Below, piece after piece: positions 31,840-39,809 of a stretch of 43,990 nucleotides of DNA. A program made the position numbers and the translations under genes. The number at the start of each line of letters is the position of its first letter. Position 1 is the first letter of the stretch. Source of the stretch: an uncultured Acetobacteraceae bacterium (GTDB lineage: Bacteria; Pseudomonadota; Alphaproteobacteria; Acetobacterales; Acetobacteraceae); NCBI GenBank assembly GCA_903895595.1, contig CAITUP010000070.1:1-43990 (forward strand), in the 5' to 3' direction. Below the pieces are notes generated by a model. That model worked only from the letters and a program-made list of their open reading frames with translations. It searched no databases and was not told where the DNA came from.

Positions 31840-32514
31840 TCAGGTGCTCCGGGCAGCCACCAGACGCCAGGTCGGGTCGGGCTGGCGCAGATCGCGTTCG
31901 AAGGACCAGAGGTCGGTGATCTCCGTCACACCTTCCGCCCCCACCACGATGCGGCCATCCTTGTCGCGGGTTAGGCTGACCTGATCGGACACGATGCGCA
32001 CGGTGATGGTGGCCGCGCTGCCGCGCAGTTCGGCGCCTTCGATGGCCATCGACTCGATGGCGCGGATTTCGCTGGTTTGGGACTGGCCAGCGGTCTCCCG
32101 CACCGCGATGGCGTGTTCGAACGCACCGTAGGTGTCGTCGGCCAGAAGGCCTCGCAGGGCGACGCGGTCGCCGCTGGCGAAGGCGGCCACGATCATGCGG
32201 AACGCCTTCTCCGCTCCGCCCAGGAAGCCTGCCGGGTCGAGGTTGCGGTCTATTGCCCGCATGGCGGCCAGCACCTTGCCCATGGAACTGTTGGGATCGG
32301 GCACGGCCGCGGACCGAGCGGGGGCGATCGGTTCGGCCTTGCCCTCGATGATCGGTCCGGTTCCAACGGGCTGCGCCTGCGGCGGTTGTTGCGGCATGGC
32401 CGGACGTTCGAATCCGGTCCGGCGACCCAAGATGCCGCGCAACCGCAGCACCAGGAATGCCGCGACCAACCCCAACAGCACCAGATCGACCGGAAAGCTG
32501 CCCGTGGCTCCCAT
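31840..32514 (-). CDS. Tim44-like (TimA-type) membrane-anchored protein
   Basis: A 224-residue protein with an N-terminal membrane helix (about residues 8-28), a Pro/Gln/Ala-rich linker, and a C-terminal Tim44 domain (about 85-220; IVAAFASGDRVALRGLLAD, ending TWRLVAARST). Bacterial Tim44-like proteins are anchored in the inner membrane with unknown roles, by analogy with the mitochondrial motor anchor. In alphaproteobacteria this gene is often found near secB and dnaQ, which is true here (secB at 33221). AAGGAG precedes ATG 32514. It is the first gene of the unit with the LutA-like protein and the quinone oxidoreductase. Confidence 0.85.
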   Translation of the reverse strand: MGATGSFPVDLVLLGLVAAFLVLRLRGILGRRTGFERPAMPQQPPQAQPVGTGPIIEGKAEPIAPARSAAVPDPNSSMGKVLAAMRAIDRNLDPAGFLGGAEKAFRMIVAAFASGDRVALRGLLADDTYGAFEHAIAVRETAGQSQTSEIRAIESMAIEGAELRGSAATITVRIVSDQVSLTRDKDGRIVVGAEGVTEITDLWSFERDLRQPDPTWRLVAARST

Positions 32515-32587
32515 ATTGATTCTCCTTGCGTGCCAACACATAGGGCGGCACCGTCCCAATGACAAATGAAACCCCGGAGAGGTTAAC

Positions 32588-33142
32588 GTGATCCTGCTGC
32601 GGCACGGGCAGAGCGAGTTCAACGTCCACATCACCGCGACCCGCCTCGACCCCGGTATCCCCGACCCATGCCTCACCGAATACGGCCACCTCCAGGCCGA
32701 ATCCGCTGCTCGGGCGTTGGCCGGACAACGGATCGGCCGGATCGTGGTGTCCCCTTACGCCAGGGCGCTGCAAACCGCCGAACCGGTGGCGCGGGCGCTG
32801 AACGTGCCGGTGTTCGTCCATCCCACCGTGCGGGAGCGCTACGGCTATGCCTGCGACATCGGCACCAAACGGTCGGTGCTGCGGGACCGTTGGCCGGACC
32901 ACGATTTCTCCGGCATCGAGGAAACCTGGTGGCCCTCGGACGACGAACCGGCGGACTCCGTCATCGCCCGCGCGGCGGCCTTCCGAACGGAAATGGCGGC
33001 GCGGCCGGATTGGTCCGAGACGCTGGTGGTCAGCCACTGGGGCTTCATCCTGTGCATGACCGGCCAGAACGTCGCCAACGGCGAATGGCTGCGTTGCGAC
33101 CCCACCGCGGCACCGCCGGCGGAGATTGTCTGGCGGTCGTAG
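32588..33142 (+). CDS. Histidine phosphatase family protein
   Basis: A 184-residue phosphoglycerate-mutase-like phosphatase. The N-terminal catalytic motif is LLRHGQSE with phospho-acceptor His6 (Arg5-His6-Gly7); the second conserved His is in VVSHWG, and conserved Arg lies in SPYARALQTAE. The start is GTG 32588, five bases after GGAGAGG; an upstream ATG at 32564 is in another frame and hits a stop at once. Substrates of this family range from sugar phosphates to phosphoproteins. It stands alone between the Tim44-like gene (divergent) and secB. Confidence 0.88.
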   Translation: MILLRHGQSEFNVHITATRLDPGIPDPCLTEYGHLQAESAARALAGQRIGRIVVSPYARALQTAEPVARALNVPVFVHPTVRERYGYACDIGTKRSVLRDRWPDHDFSGIEETWWPSDDEPADSVIARAAAFRTEMAARPDWSETLVVSHWGFILCMTGQNVANGEWLRCDPTAAPPAEIVWRS

Positions 33143-33220
33143 CCTTTCGCGGGCGAGCGTGCTAACCCGCGCGCCGATGAGGCCGCCAGCCCCGGCGCGT
33201 CACCCAGACCGGAGAACACG

Positions 33221-33730
33221 ATGTCCGAAACTACCTCTGCCCAGCCCGCCGGCGCCCAGCCGCCGCCGCTGGTCGTCAATATCCAATACGTAAAGGACCT
33301 CTCGTTCGAAGTCCCTGGCGCGCCGCAGGTGTTCACGACGCTCCGCGCCCAGCCGCAGGTCGCGATCAATCTGGACGTTCAGGCGCGCCGGATCACCGAC
33401 GGTCAGCCGGTGTTCGAAGTGTCGCTGGTGATCAAAGCCGAAGGGTCGGACCCGAGCGCGCAGGCCAACGGTGCCGCCGCCCCGGCGCCGGTGTTCGTCG
33501 CGGAACTGACCTATGCCGGCGTCTTCACGCTGAACGGCCTGCCCGACAACGCGGTGGAGCCGGTGTTGCTGGTGGAATGCCCGCGCATCCTGTTCCCGTT
33601 TGCCCGCAACATCCTGTCGGATGTGACGCGCGACGGCGGATTCCCGCCCGTGCTGCTGCAGCCGATCGATTTCGTGGCGCTGTGGCAGTCCCGCCGCGCC
33701 GCCGCTGGCCAGCCGGCCGCCGCGGTCTGA
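33221..33730 (+). CDS. secB: Protein-export chaperone SecB
   Basis: A 169-residue SecB. It keeps precursor proteins unfolded and passes them to SecA for export through SecYEG. The conserved SecB segments are present: YVKDLSFEVP, INLDVQARRITDGQPVFEVSL, AELTYAGVFTLNGLP and LLVECPRILFPFARNILSDVTRDGGFPPVLLQPIDF. Ala/Pro-rich N- and C-terminal tails are longer than in E. coli (155 residues). GGAG precedes ATG 33221. A bidirectional hairpin separates it from the convergent dnaQ gene. Confidence 0.97.
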   Translation: MSETTSAQPAGAQPPPLVVNIQYVKDLSFEVPGAPQVFTTLRAQPQVAINLDVQARRITDGQPVFEVSLVIKAEGSDPSAQANGAAAPAPVFVAELTYAGVFTLNGLPDNAVEPVLLVECPRILFPFARNILSDVTRDGGFPPVLLQPIDFVALWQSRRAAAGQPAAAV

Positions 33731-33740
33731 CTTCGCGAAC

Positions 33741-33760
33741 GGGCCGCCGTCAGGCGGCCC
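33741..33760. terminator. Bidirectional hairpin between secB and dnaQ
   Basis: A perfect 8-base stem, GGGCCGCC (33741-33748) with GGCGGCCC (33753-33760), loops around GTCA. The dnaQ stop codon (33750-33752) lies in the loop and the last dnaQ codons form one arm. It starts 10 bases after the secB stop. No T run follows, so strength is uncertain. Confidence 0.55.
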
Positions 33761-34427
33761 GCCAGAGCGGTTCCTTCAACTTCCCGACAAACGCCTCATG
33801 CGCCGCCAACTCGGCCTCGGTCGGTTGGACCAGGCGGGGCGTGCGGGTGCCCGTATGGGTGTAGACCGCGACCGGATTGCGCCCGGCATCGGCGGCGAGC
33901 GACAGGCCGCGTTGCCGGCCGCCCGTCAGCTCCACATAGACATCCGCCAGCAGCTTGCAGTCCAGCAGCGCGTTGTGCGTCGTCCGGGCCGTCAGGTCGA
34001 TCAGGAAGCGACGGCAGAGCGCATCCAGGCTGTTCGGCATGCCGGGAAAGCGCTGCTTGGCCAGAATCAGCGTATCCACCATGCGATCGCCGGCTAGCGA
34101 CGGCAGGCCCAGACGGGCGAACTCCGCGTTCAGAAAGCCGAAATCGAACGGCGCGTTATGGGCGATCAGCTTGCCGTCGCCGAAGAACGCCAGCAGATCG
34201 TGCGCGATGGCGGCGAACAGCGGCTTCCCTGCGACATGGACCGAGGTCATGCCGTGCACCCGGCTCGCTTCCATCGGAATGTCGCGCTGCGGGTCGACGA
34301 TGGCATGGAAATGCGCGCCGGTCGGCAGATCGTTGATCAGCTCCAGCGCCGCGACCTCGATCAGCCGATCGCCGGTCAGGGGATCGAGGCCCGTGGTTTC
34401 CGTGTCGAACAGGACGGAGCGAATCAT
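33750..34427 (-). CDS. dnaQ: DNA polymerase III subunit epsilon
   Basis: A 225-residue 3'-5' proofreading exonuclease, DnaQ-like DEDDh type. Metal ligands are visible: Asp8 and Glu10 (FDTET) in Exo I, Asp95 in HNAPFDFGFL (Exo II) and His151-x4-Asp156 (HNALLDC) in Exo III. The clamp-binding C-terminal segment is not clear. The ATG at 34427 overlaps the coaE stop by four bases (ATGA), fixing the start and showing an aroE-coaE-dnaQ operon. It is convergent with secB, a neighbour pair typical for alphaproteobacteria. Confidence 0.96.
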   Translation of the reverse strand: MIRSVLFDTETTGLDPLTGDRLIEVAALELINDLPTGAHFHAIVDPQRDIPMEASRVHGMTSVHVAGKPLFAAIAHDLLAFFGDGKLIAHNAPFDFGFLNAEFARLGLPSLAGDRMVDTLILAKQRFPGMPNSLDALCRRFLIDLTARTTHNALLDCKLLADVYVELTGGRQRGLSLAADAGRNPVAVYTHTGTRTPRLVQPTEAELAAHEAFVGKLKEPLWRAA

Positions 34428-35008
34428 GGCCGCACGCTTCTTATGATCCGGCGCATGGCCAGCTGCGTATAGTGACGCGACAGGCCGGTCCGCACGACGA
34501 TATCGGCCCGTCGGCGCTTTTCCGCGTCCGGCATCTGGCGGGCGATGACGTTCTCGATGTCTTTGTCGCTCATCTTCCGGCGCATACGCACGCGATGGAC
34601 CTGCACCGTCCTCGGGGCCGAAACGACGACGGAAAACGACAGCTTCCGCCCGCCGGTTTCGAACAGCAGCGGAATATCCAGCACCGCCGCCGGTTTGGCG
34701 GCCCGTCGCGCGCGGGCGAGGAAAGCGCGCTCTTCCTCCCGCACCATCGGGTGCAGAATGCGTTCCAGCTTTGTCAGAGCCTCAGGCTTGCCCAAGACGG
34801 CTGCCCGCAACGCCGCGCGATCCAGCGCGCCGTTCACGATCGTGCCGGGAAACGCGGCTTCGATGGGTTTCAGCGCGCGCCCGCCGGGCGATTGCAGTTT
34901 GTGGACGGTGGCATCGGCGTCGAATACCGGGATGCGGGCGCGCTTGAACGCCGCGGCGGCGGTGGATTTGCCCATTCCGATTCCGCCGGTGAGGCCGATG
35001 ACCTTCAT
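34424..35008 (-). CDS. coaE: Dephospho-CoA kinase
   Basis: A 194-residue kinase catalysing the last step of coenzyme A synthesis. The P-loop GLTGGIGMGKST (about residues 5-16) and the DADATVHKL and VLDIPLLFETG segments are the family marks. The ATG at 35008 overlaps the aroE stop by four bases (ATGA), and its own stop overlaps the dnaQ start in the same way. Length agrees with bacterial CoaE. It is cytoplasmic and essential in most bacteria. Confidence 0.95.
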   Translation of the reverse strand: MKVIGLTGGIGMGKSTAAAAFKRARIPVFDADATVHKLQSPGGRALKPIEAAFPGTIVNGALDRAALRAAVLGKPEALTKLERILHPMVREEERAFLARARRAAKPAAVLDIPLLFETGGRKLSFSVVVSAPRTVQVHRVRMRRKMSDKDIENVIARQMPDAEKRRRADIVVRTGLSRHYTQLAMRRIIRSVRP

Positions 35009-35841
35009 GGCAGCAGGTCCGCGGCGACGAAACGGCGGAGTTCGTCGTCCACCATCGGTGTCACGCCGAACCACGCGGTAAAGCCAGGCACCGCCTGATG
35101 CAGCAACGTCCCCAGCCCATTCACCGTCCGCAGCCCGCGCGCCCGGGCGGCGGCAAGGAGGGAAGTTTCCAGCGGCACATAGACGATATCGGCCACAGCC
35201 ATGGTCGCCGCGGCGCGGGACAGATCGATTTCCAGATGCGTCTGGTTGTGCATGCCCAGCGATGTCGTGTTCACCATCAGGGCGTGATCCGGCACGGCGT
35301 CGGAGCGGCGGTCCCAGTCGATGACCGTCATCCCGCCCAGGTCTGTCGCCAAAGCTTCGGCTCGGGCGCGGGTGCGGTTGGCGACGGTGACCGGAACGCC
35401 CAGGTCCAGCAACGCGGCGGCGATGGCGCGGGTGGACCCGCCGGCGCCCAGCAGCAGCGCCGGGCCGGCGGCGGGGTCGATGCCATGGGCACGCAGGTCC
35501 GACAAGAAGCCGCCGCCATCGGTGTTTCCGCCGGAGATCTTACCGTCTTTGAAAATCAACGTGTTAACGGCGCCAGCGCGCTTGGCGGTGTCGTCCACAC
35601 TGTCGCAGACGTCGAACGCGGCCAGCTTGTTGGGGATGGTAACGTTGGCACCCTGAAAGCCGGCCAGCATCAGGCCGCGTACCGCCGCCGGGAAATCCTC
35701 GGTGCGGATGGGCAGGGGAACATAGGCGCCGTCGACCTTGTACCGCTCCAGCCAAAAGCCGTGCAGACGGGGGGAGCGGGAGTGGCTGACGGGCCAGCCG
35801 ATAATGCCCGCGAGTCGGGCAGATCCGGAGAGTATGGGCAT
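35005..35841 (-). CDS. aroE: Shikimate dehydrogenase
   Basis: A 278-residue NADP-dependent enzyme converting 3-dehydroshikimate to shikimate in aromatic amino acid synthesis. The shikimate site is seen as PVSHSRSP (18-25), catalytic Lys72 in VTIPNK and Asp108 in NTDGGG; the NADP fold has LLGAGGSTRA (131-139) and the ANRT motif (154-157). The start is ATG 35841; the longer upstream frame has no further support. It is the first gene of the aroE-coaE-dnaQ operon, whose promoter must lie in the 543-base gap upstream. Confidence 0.96.
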   Translation of the reverse strand: MPILSGSARLAGIIGWPVSHSRSPRLHGFWLERYKVDGAYVPLPIRTEDFPAAVRGLMLAGFQGANVTIPNKLAAFDVCDSVDDTAKRAGAVNTLIFKDGKISGGNTDGGGFLSDLRAHGIDPAAGPALLLGAGGSTRAIAAALLDLGVPVTVANRTRARAEALATDLGGMTVIDWDRRSDAVPDHALMVNTTSLGMHNQTHLEIDLSRAAATMAVADIVYVPLETSLLAAARARGLRTVNGLGTLLHQAVPGFTAWFGVTPMVDDELRRFVAADLLP

Positions 35842-36384
35842 GGCTAAGGATTGCCGGTTGGGCCGGATCGGGTCAAGCGCGTGGGAAAAAGCGCTGCGCA
35901 CCGGCGGACAGGGTAGTTTGTGAAACGCAATGCAGTATTGCGTTGAACGCACGACCGGCTGGGGCGGCCCTGCCGGGGCTAACGATATATTCCAATACAC
36001 AATGAATTATTATAATTACGGTGTCTATATATGATGCTTTGATCGAAAACCAAAATTGTATATGAACCGATATCCACAGTCACTATTAAATCGATGATTT
36101 GATGTTGGATTGTACTATGGATGATAAGATGCCAAGAACAAGGCAGAGGATGGCAGCGGATAGGCGGCCGACGTATCCGGGTGCGACTTCATCGGCGCGA
36201 ATAGTCGCGAAAGCATACTGCCTTGGTGGCTGGAACCGAACCGGATCGTAGCGATCGGATGGCTGACCATTCGGCGAGGCGAACCGCCGAAACGGTTGTG
36301 TTGCTTGCAAATAGAAACTATTTCTGTCTTGCGGCCTATTGTTGCAAAGATTAGCTGAAAAACTCAGGTGGGGGAATTGACATC
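35842..36384. other. AT-rich intergenic region upstream of aroE
   Basis: This 543-base gap contains a stretch at 35981-36130 with about 29% G+C by my count, in a genome of about two thirds G+C. A short palindrome at 36007-36018 gives TATAAT on both strands (plus 36011-36016, minus 36009-36014), so divergent promoters are possible, but I found no good -35 boxes. A TTG-started reverse frame at 36086-36310 (74 codons, ending in a hydrophobic segment) has no ribosome site; I treat it as unproven. The sharp base change may mark an old insertion or an AT-rich regulatory region bound by nucleoid proteins. Confidence 0.5.
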
Positions 36385-36585
36385 ATGGCACTGTCGTCCG
36401 AGCAATTCAGTATCGGTATGTGCGATCCGCTGATTTGGCATCTGATCGAGGCGCGCGACCTGGCCATAGCAACGGGGTTGACCGAAACGGCGGAAACCAT
36501 CGAGCGGGCGATCGCGAGCTCCATACGTGAGTTCAAAGCGGCAACACCGGCGGGGGAGCCGCATTTTATCGATGTGTGGGAATAG
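36385..36585 (+). CDS. Small helical hypothetical protein (66 aa)
   Basis: A 66-residue ORF with AGGTGGGGG about ten bases before ATG 36385. It is predicted mostly helical: WHLIEARDLAIATGLTETAETIERAIASSIREF is a clear amphipathic region. No membrane segment or signal peptide is visible. Codon use with G/C at third positions fits the host, in contrast with the AT-rich DNA before it. I do not recognise the family. It ends 12 bases from the convergent MarR gene. Candidate roles (small regulator, protein partner) remain open. Confidence 0.6.
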   Translation: MALSSEQFSIGMCDPLIWHLIEARDLAIATGLTETAETIERAIASSIREFKAATPAGEPHFIDVWE

Positions 36586-36597
36586 TATCCGGGGCGG

Positions 36598-37050
36598 TTA
36601 TTTGGCGGCATCGTCCTTCGGTGCCGTCTCCAGGGCCGTTTCGGCAATAGACCAGAATGTCTGCCAGGACGCTTCCACGCGCGACAAGTAATATTCCTTG
36701 GCACGCGGCGTGATATCGACGATGCGGACGCGAGCGTCGGTTTCGCTCGGCCGGGTGACGATCCAGCCTTCGGCTTCGATATCCTGGATCGTCCGAGAGA
36801 TGGTCGCCGGGCTGGCGGTGCCGGTCGCCAGGGCGGCCAGGTCTTTCTGGGTAATGACCCGGTCTTCGAAATGGGCCAGGCAGGCTTCGACGACGATCCA
36901 AAATCCCTCCAGAGCGCGCGGAATCTCCCGCAGTTCGCGGAACTCGCGGATCACTGCTCCGCGCCGAGCCATGGCTGCCTGATGCCATCGCCCGATCGCG
37001 ATGGCTTTGGCCTTCAAGGGTATTTTGGCCAGCCGATCGTCCCGTTCCAT
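36598..37050 (-). CDS. MarR-family transcriptional regulator
   Basis: A 150-residue winged-helix regulator. The DNA-binding part is the region ITQKDLAALATGTASPATISRTIQDIEAEGWIVTRPSETDARVRIVDITPRAKEY, where TASPATISRTIQDIE is the recognition helix area and SETDARVRIVDITP is the wing with the conserved Asp-x-Arg. Flanking helices should form the dimer interface. MarR proteins usually repress nearby genes and let go when a phenolic ligand binds. GGGAG precedes ATG 37050. It is divergent from the inositol-phosphatase-type gene (142 bases between starts), a likely target. Confidence 0.9.
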   Translation of the reverse strand: MERDDRLAKIPLKAKAIAIGRWHQAAMARRGAVIREFRELREIPRALEGFWIVVEACLAHFEDRVITQKDLAALATGTASPATISRTIQDIEAEGWIVTRPSETDARVRIVDITPRAKEYYLSRVEASWQTFWSIAETALETAPKDDAAK

Positions 37051-37192
37051 TGTTCGCTCCCGCCCGTTCGGCTTGACTTGGGGATGCGAAGGGCAACCCG
37101 CAAGGCGTTTGCATACAAGTGTCCACCTTATCCCGCGCTTGCGCCATTCCGCACGGGCCATGACACTGTGGGGACGAATGACGGAGAGTTTT

Positions 37193-37963
37193 ATGCCGGC
37201 CTTGGATCGCAGATTAAAAGTCGCCACTTGTCTCGCGACCGAGGCCGGGGGGGTGGCGATGCGCCTGCGGCCGCCGCCCGGCGGGCCGCTCGCCACGCTC
37301 AAGGGCGTGCAGGACTGGGTCACTGAAGCCGATGGCGCGGTGGAGCGGTTTCTGTCCGAGCGTTTGCTGCAAGAATTTCCCAAGGACGGATTTCAGGGGG
37401 AGGAAGAAGGCATCGGGCGGACCGGCGTGCTCCGCTGGGTCGTGGACCCGATCGACGGCACCGCGAACTACATGCGCGGGGCGAACCGGTTCTGCGTTTC
37501 GCTTGGGTTGCTGGAGGGCGACCAACCCTTGGCCGGGGTCATCGTCGCGCCGGCCTTGGGCGAAACCTTCGCCGCGCGGCACGGCGGCGGCGCCACGTTG
37601 AACGGTGTTCCCATGCACGCGGCCGACACCGCCGCGATGAACCGAGCAACGGTGGAGATCGGCTGGTCGGCACGGCGGCCGATGGGGGATTTTCTGGCTC
37701 TGTGTGGGCGCGTCACCGAAGCTGGCGCCGTCCTGCGCATGGGCGGCTCCGGTGCGCTCGGGTTGGCCGATGTCGCGGCGGGGCGACAGGACGCGTACGC
37801 CGAACTGCATATCAACCTGTGGGATGTCGCCGCCGCGTTGGTGCTGTTGCAGGAGGCCGGGGCTAGCGTCAGCGACTTCATGGCCGCCCCCGGGCCGGTG
37901 TCCGGTAATCCCATCCTCGCCTGCGCCCCAGGCATCGGACAGGCGATGACCGCTTTGTTTTGA
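37193..37963 (+). CDS. Inositol monophosphatase family protein
   Basis: A 256-residue Mg-dependent phosphatase of the IMPase/FBPase-like superfamily. Metal motifs are seen: the Glu in QGEEEG, the DPIDGTANYMRG segment (WVVDPIDGTANY), and the late INLWDVAAALVLLQEAGA, where Asp binds metal and WDxAA is the family signature. Substrates may be inositol phosphate, PAP or histidinol phosphate; sequence alone does not decide. GGAGAG lies five bases before ATG 37193; ATG 37178 is an alternative. It diverges from the MarR regulator gene. The C-terminal Ala-rich end runs to 37963. Confidence 0.9.
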   Translation: MPALDRRLKVATCLATEAGGVAMRLRPPPGGPLATLKGVQDWVTEADGAVERFLSERLLQEFPKDGFQGEEEGIGRTGVLRWVVDPIDGTANYMRGANRFCVSLGLLEGDQPLAGVIVAPALGETFAARHGGGATLNGVPMHAADTAAMNRATVEIGWSARRPMGDFLALCGRVTEAGAVLRMGGSGALGLADVAAGRQDAYAELHINLWDVAAALVLLQEAGASVSDFMAAPGPVSGNPILACAPGIGQAMTALF

Positions 37964-38016
37964 CAGATCGCCGTCTCGGCGCTTCTCTGCGGCCGACTAC
38001 GAGAGGAAACACCGAT

Positions 38017-39204
38017 ATGCAAGCTCACGGGCGCCCCTTGGAGGGCATGCGCGCGATCGCGCTGGAACACGCCGTGGCGGCGCCGTTGTGCAGCCGCCAC
38101 TTGGCCGACATGGGCTGCGACGTCATCAAGATCGAGCGTCCCGGCACCGGCGACTTCGCCCGCGACTACGACAGTTTTGTCCATGGCCAGAGCAGCCATT
38201 TCGTCTGGCTCAACCGCGGCAAGCGCAGCCTGTGCCTGGACGTGAAGCAGCCGGCGGCGAAGGACGCACTGATGCGGCTGATCGGAACGTCGGACATCCT
38301 GTTGCAAAACCTTGCTCCCGGCGCGGCCGCGCGGCTGGGGCTGAGTTACGAGGCGCTGAAGCCGGCCAATTCCAAGCTGATCGTCGCCGACATCTCCGGT
38401 TACGGGGAGAGCGGGCCGTTCGTGCAGAAGAAGGCGTACGATCTGTTAATTCAGGCCGAATCGGGGCTGATCGCGGTGACCGGCTCGCCGGACGAACCGT
38501 CGCGTGTTGGCATTTCGGCCGCCGATATCTGCACCGGCATGTATGCGCTGACCGGCATTCTGGGCGCGCTGGTGCGGCGGGGCCGGACGGGGGAGGGGGC
38601 GAATATCAAAATCGCTATGCTCGACGCTCTGGCCGAGTGGACGACGCAACCGATGCTGCGAAAGGTCTACGCCGGCTCCCTGGTGCCGCGCTCTCCCACC
38701 AACCACCCGGCCATCGCCCCCTACGGCGCGCACAAGACCAAGGACGGACAGGTCATCTTCGGCATCCAGAACGAACGAGAATGGGCGGTGTTTTGCGACA
38801 AGGTGATGGGTCAGCCGGAGATGCGGACGGATGCGCGTTTCAACTCCACCAACAACCGCAGGGACAACCGGGTGGAGCTGACCCGTTTGATCGAAGTGCA
38901 ATTCGCGCCCCTGACGTCCATGGAGGTGGTCGAACTGCTGGACGCCAACGGTATTGCCAATGGCCGCCTGAACGACGCGCAGGATGTGTGGGATCACCCG
39001 CAACTGGCGGCTCGCGATCGCTGGCGGGAGGTGCAGACCGAACACGGCCCCTACCGGGGTCTGCTGCCGCCGTTCACGTTCACCGACGTGGAGATGGGCA
39101 TGGGTCCGGTACCGGGAATCGGTCAGCACACCGATGAGGTCCTGGCCGAACTCGGCTTCGGTGCCGCCGAAATCGACGCCATGCACGCATCGGGTGCGGT
39201 ATGA
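38017..39204 (+). CDS. CaiB/BaiF-type (family III) CoA transferase
   Basis: A 395-residue class III CoA transferase, moving CoA between carboxylic acids through an aspartyl anhydride. The N-terminal GMRAIALEHAVAAPLCSRHLADMGCDVIKIERP, WLNRGKRSLCLDVK and the catalytic Asp in KAYDLLIQAESGLIAVTG (about residue 145-150) are clear. GAGAGG precedes ATG 38017. It overlaps the next gene, a MaoC-type hydratase, by four bases (ATGA). Such pairs serve in mesaconyl-/methylmalyl-CoA or other acyl-CoA routes, so the substrate is probably a short or branched dicarboxylic or hydroxy acid. Confidence 0.93.
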   Translation: MQAHGRPLEGMRAIALEHAVAAPLCSRHLADMGCDVIKIERPGTGDFARDYDSFVHGQSSHFVWLNRGKRSLCLDVKQPAAKDALMRLIGTSDILLQNLAPGAAARLGLSYEALKPANSKLIVADISGYGESGPFVQKKAYDLLIQAESGLIAVTGSPDEPSRVGISAADICTGMYALTGILGALVRRGRTGEGANIKIAMLDALAEWTTQPMLRKVYAGSLVPRSPTNHPAIAPYGAHKTKDGQVIFGIQNEREWAVFCDKVMGQPEMRTDARFNSTNNRRDNRVELTRLIEVQFAPLTSMEVVELLDANGIANGRLNDAQDVWDHPQLAARDRWREVQTEHGPYRGLLPPFTFTDVEMGMGPVPGIGQHTDEVLAELGFGAAEIDAMHASGAV

Positions 39205-39680
39205 CCGCATTCGATCCGGCCCAGCATCGCATGGTCCCGGAACAGCGCTGGTTCGACGATTTCAAGCTGGGCGAGCGCTTCCTTCTGCCGAGCCGGACGA
39301 TGACCGAGGCTGTGTTCCTGGCGTTTCAGGGCGCGAGTGGCGACAACCATCCGGTCCATTACGACGTCGAGTACTGCAAAGCGCGCGGCATGCCGGGTCT
39401 GCTGGCGCACGGCCTGCAAACCTTGGCGCAAACAGCCCCCGGCGCTGGGCTGTTCCCGTTCCTGATCGAGGATTCGCTGGTCGGGTTCCTCGAACAATCC
39501 AGCAAATTCCTGAAGCCGGTATTCGCGGGTGATACGCTTTACGCGGCGCTGGAGATCGAGGAACTCACCCCTGGTCGCACCACGGGCGTGCTGGGGTTCC
39601 GGACCACGGTGCACAATCAGCGGCGGGAATTGGTGCTGGAGGGGAAGCAGCGATACCTGCTGCGCAAGCGGGCGGGGTAG
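39201..39680 (+). CDS. MaoC-family (hotdog-fold) dehydratase/hydratase
   Basis: A 159-residue hotdog protein with the hydratase-2 motif FQGASGDNHPVHYDVEYCKARG, whose Asp and His are the catalytic pair, followed by GLLAHGLQT. These enzymes hydrate enoyl-CoA or mesaconyl-type substrates. The ATG at 39201 overlaps the CoA-transferase stop (ATGA), so the two are co-translated and probably act in one pathway: CoA transfer, then reversible hydration. The gap behind it, to 39809, holds only the promoter region of the higA-like gene. Confidence 0.92.
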   Translation: MTAFDPAQHRMVPEQRWFDDFKLGERFLLPSRTMTEAVFLAFQGASGDNHPVHYDVEYCKARGMPGLLAHGLQTLAQTAPGAGLFPFLIEDSLVGFLEQSSKFLKPVFAGDTLYAALEIEELTPGRTTGVLGFRTTVHNQRRELVLEGKQRYLLRKRAG

Positions 39681-39809
39681 GGGTCGGCCGCCGAAATGCT
39701 GCGTCGCACAAAAAAATTCGCGTCTGCCCCAATTGCCCCCAGTCTTGCCCAAATTCCGCCATAAGCGGGTTCCATACCCCGCACTGTTCCGAACCGAACA
39801 GGTCCCAAA

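Noticed and set aside
36086-36310. 74-codon minus-strand frame ending in a hydrophobic segment
   Set aside because: Only a TTG start without ribosome site, inside an AT-rich gap; a remnant is possible but I cannot support it as a gene.
39681-39809. Possible higB toxin gene upstream of the antitoxin
   Set aside because: 129 bases are too short for a HigB of about 90 residues and no frame there resembles one.
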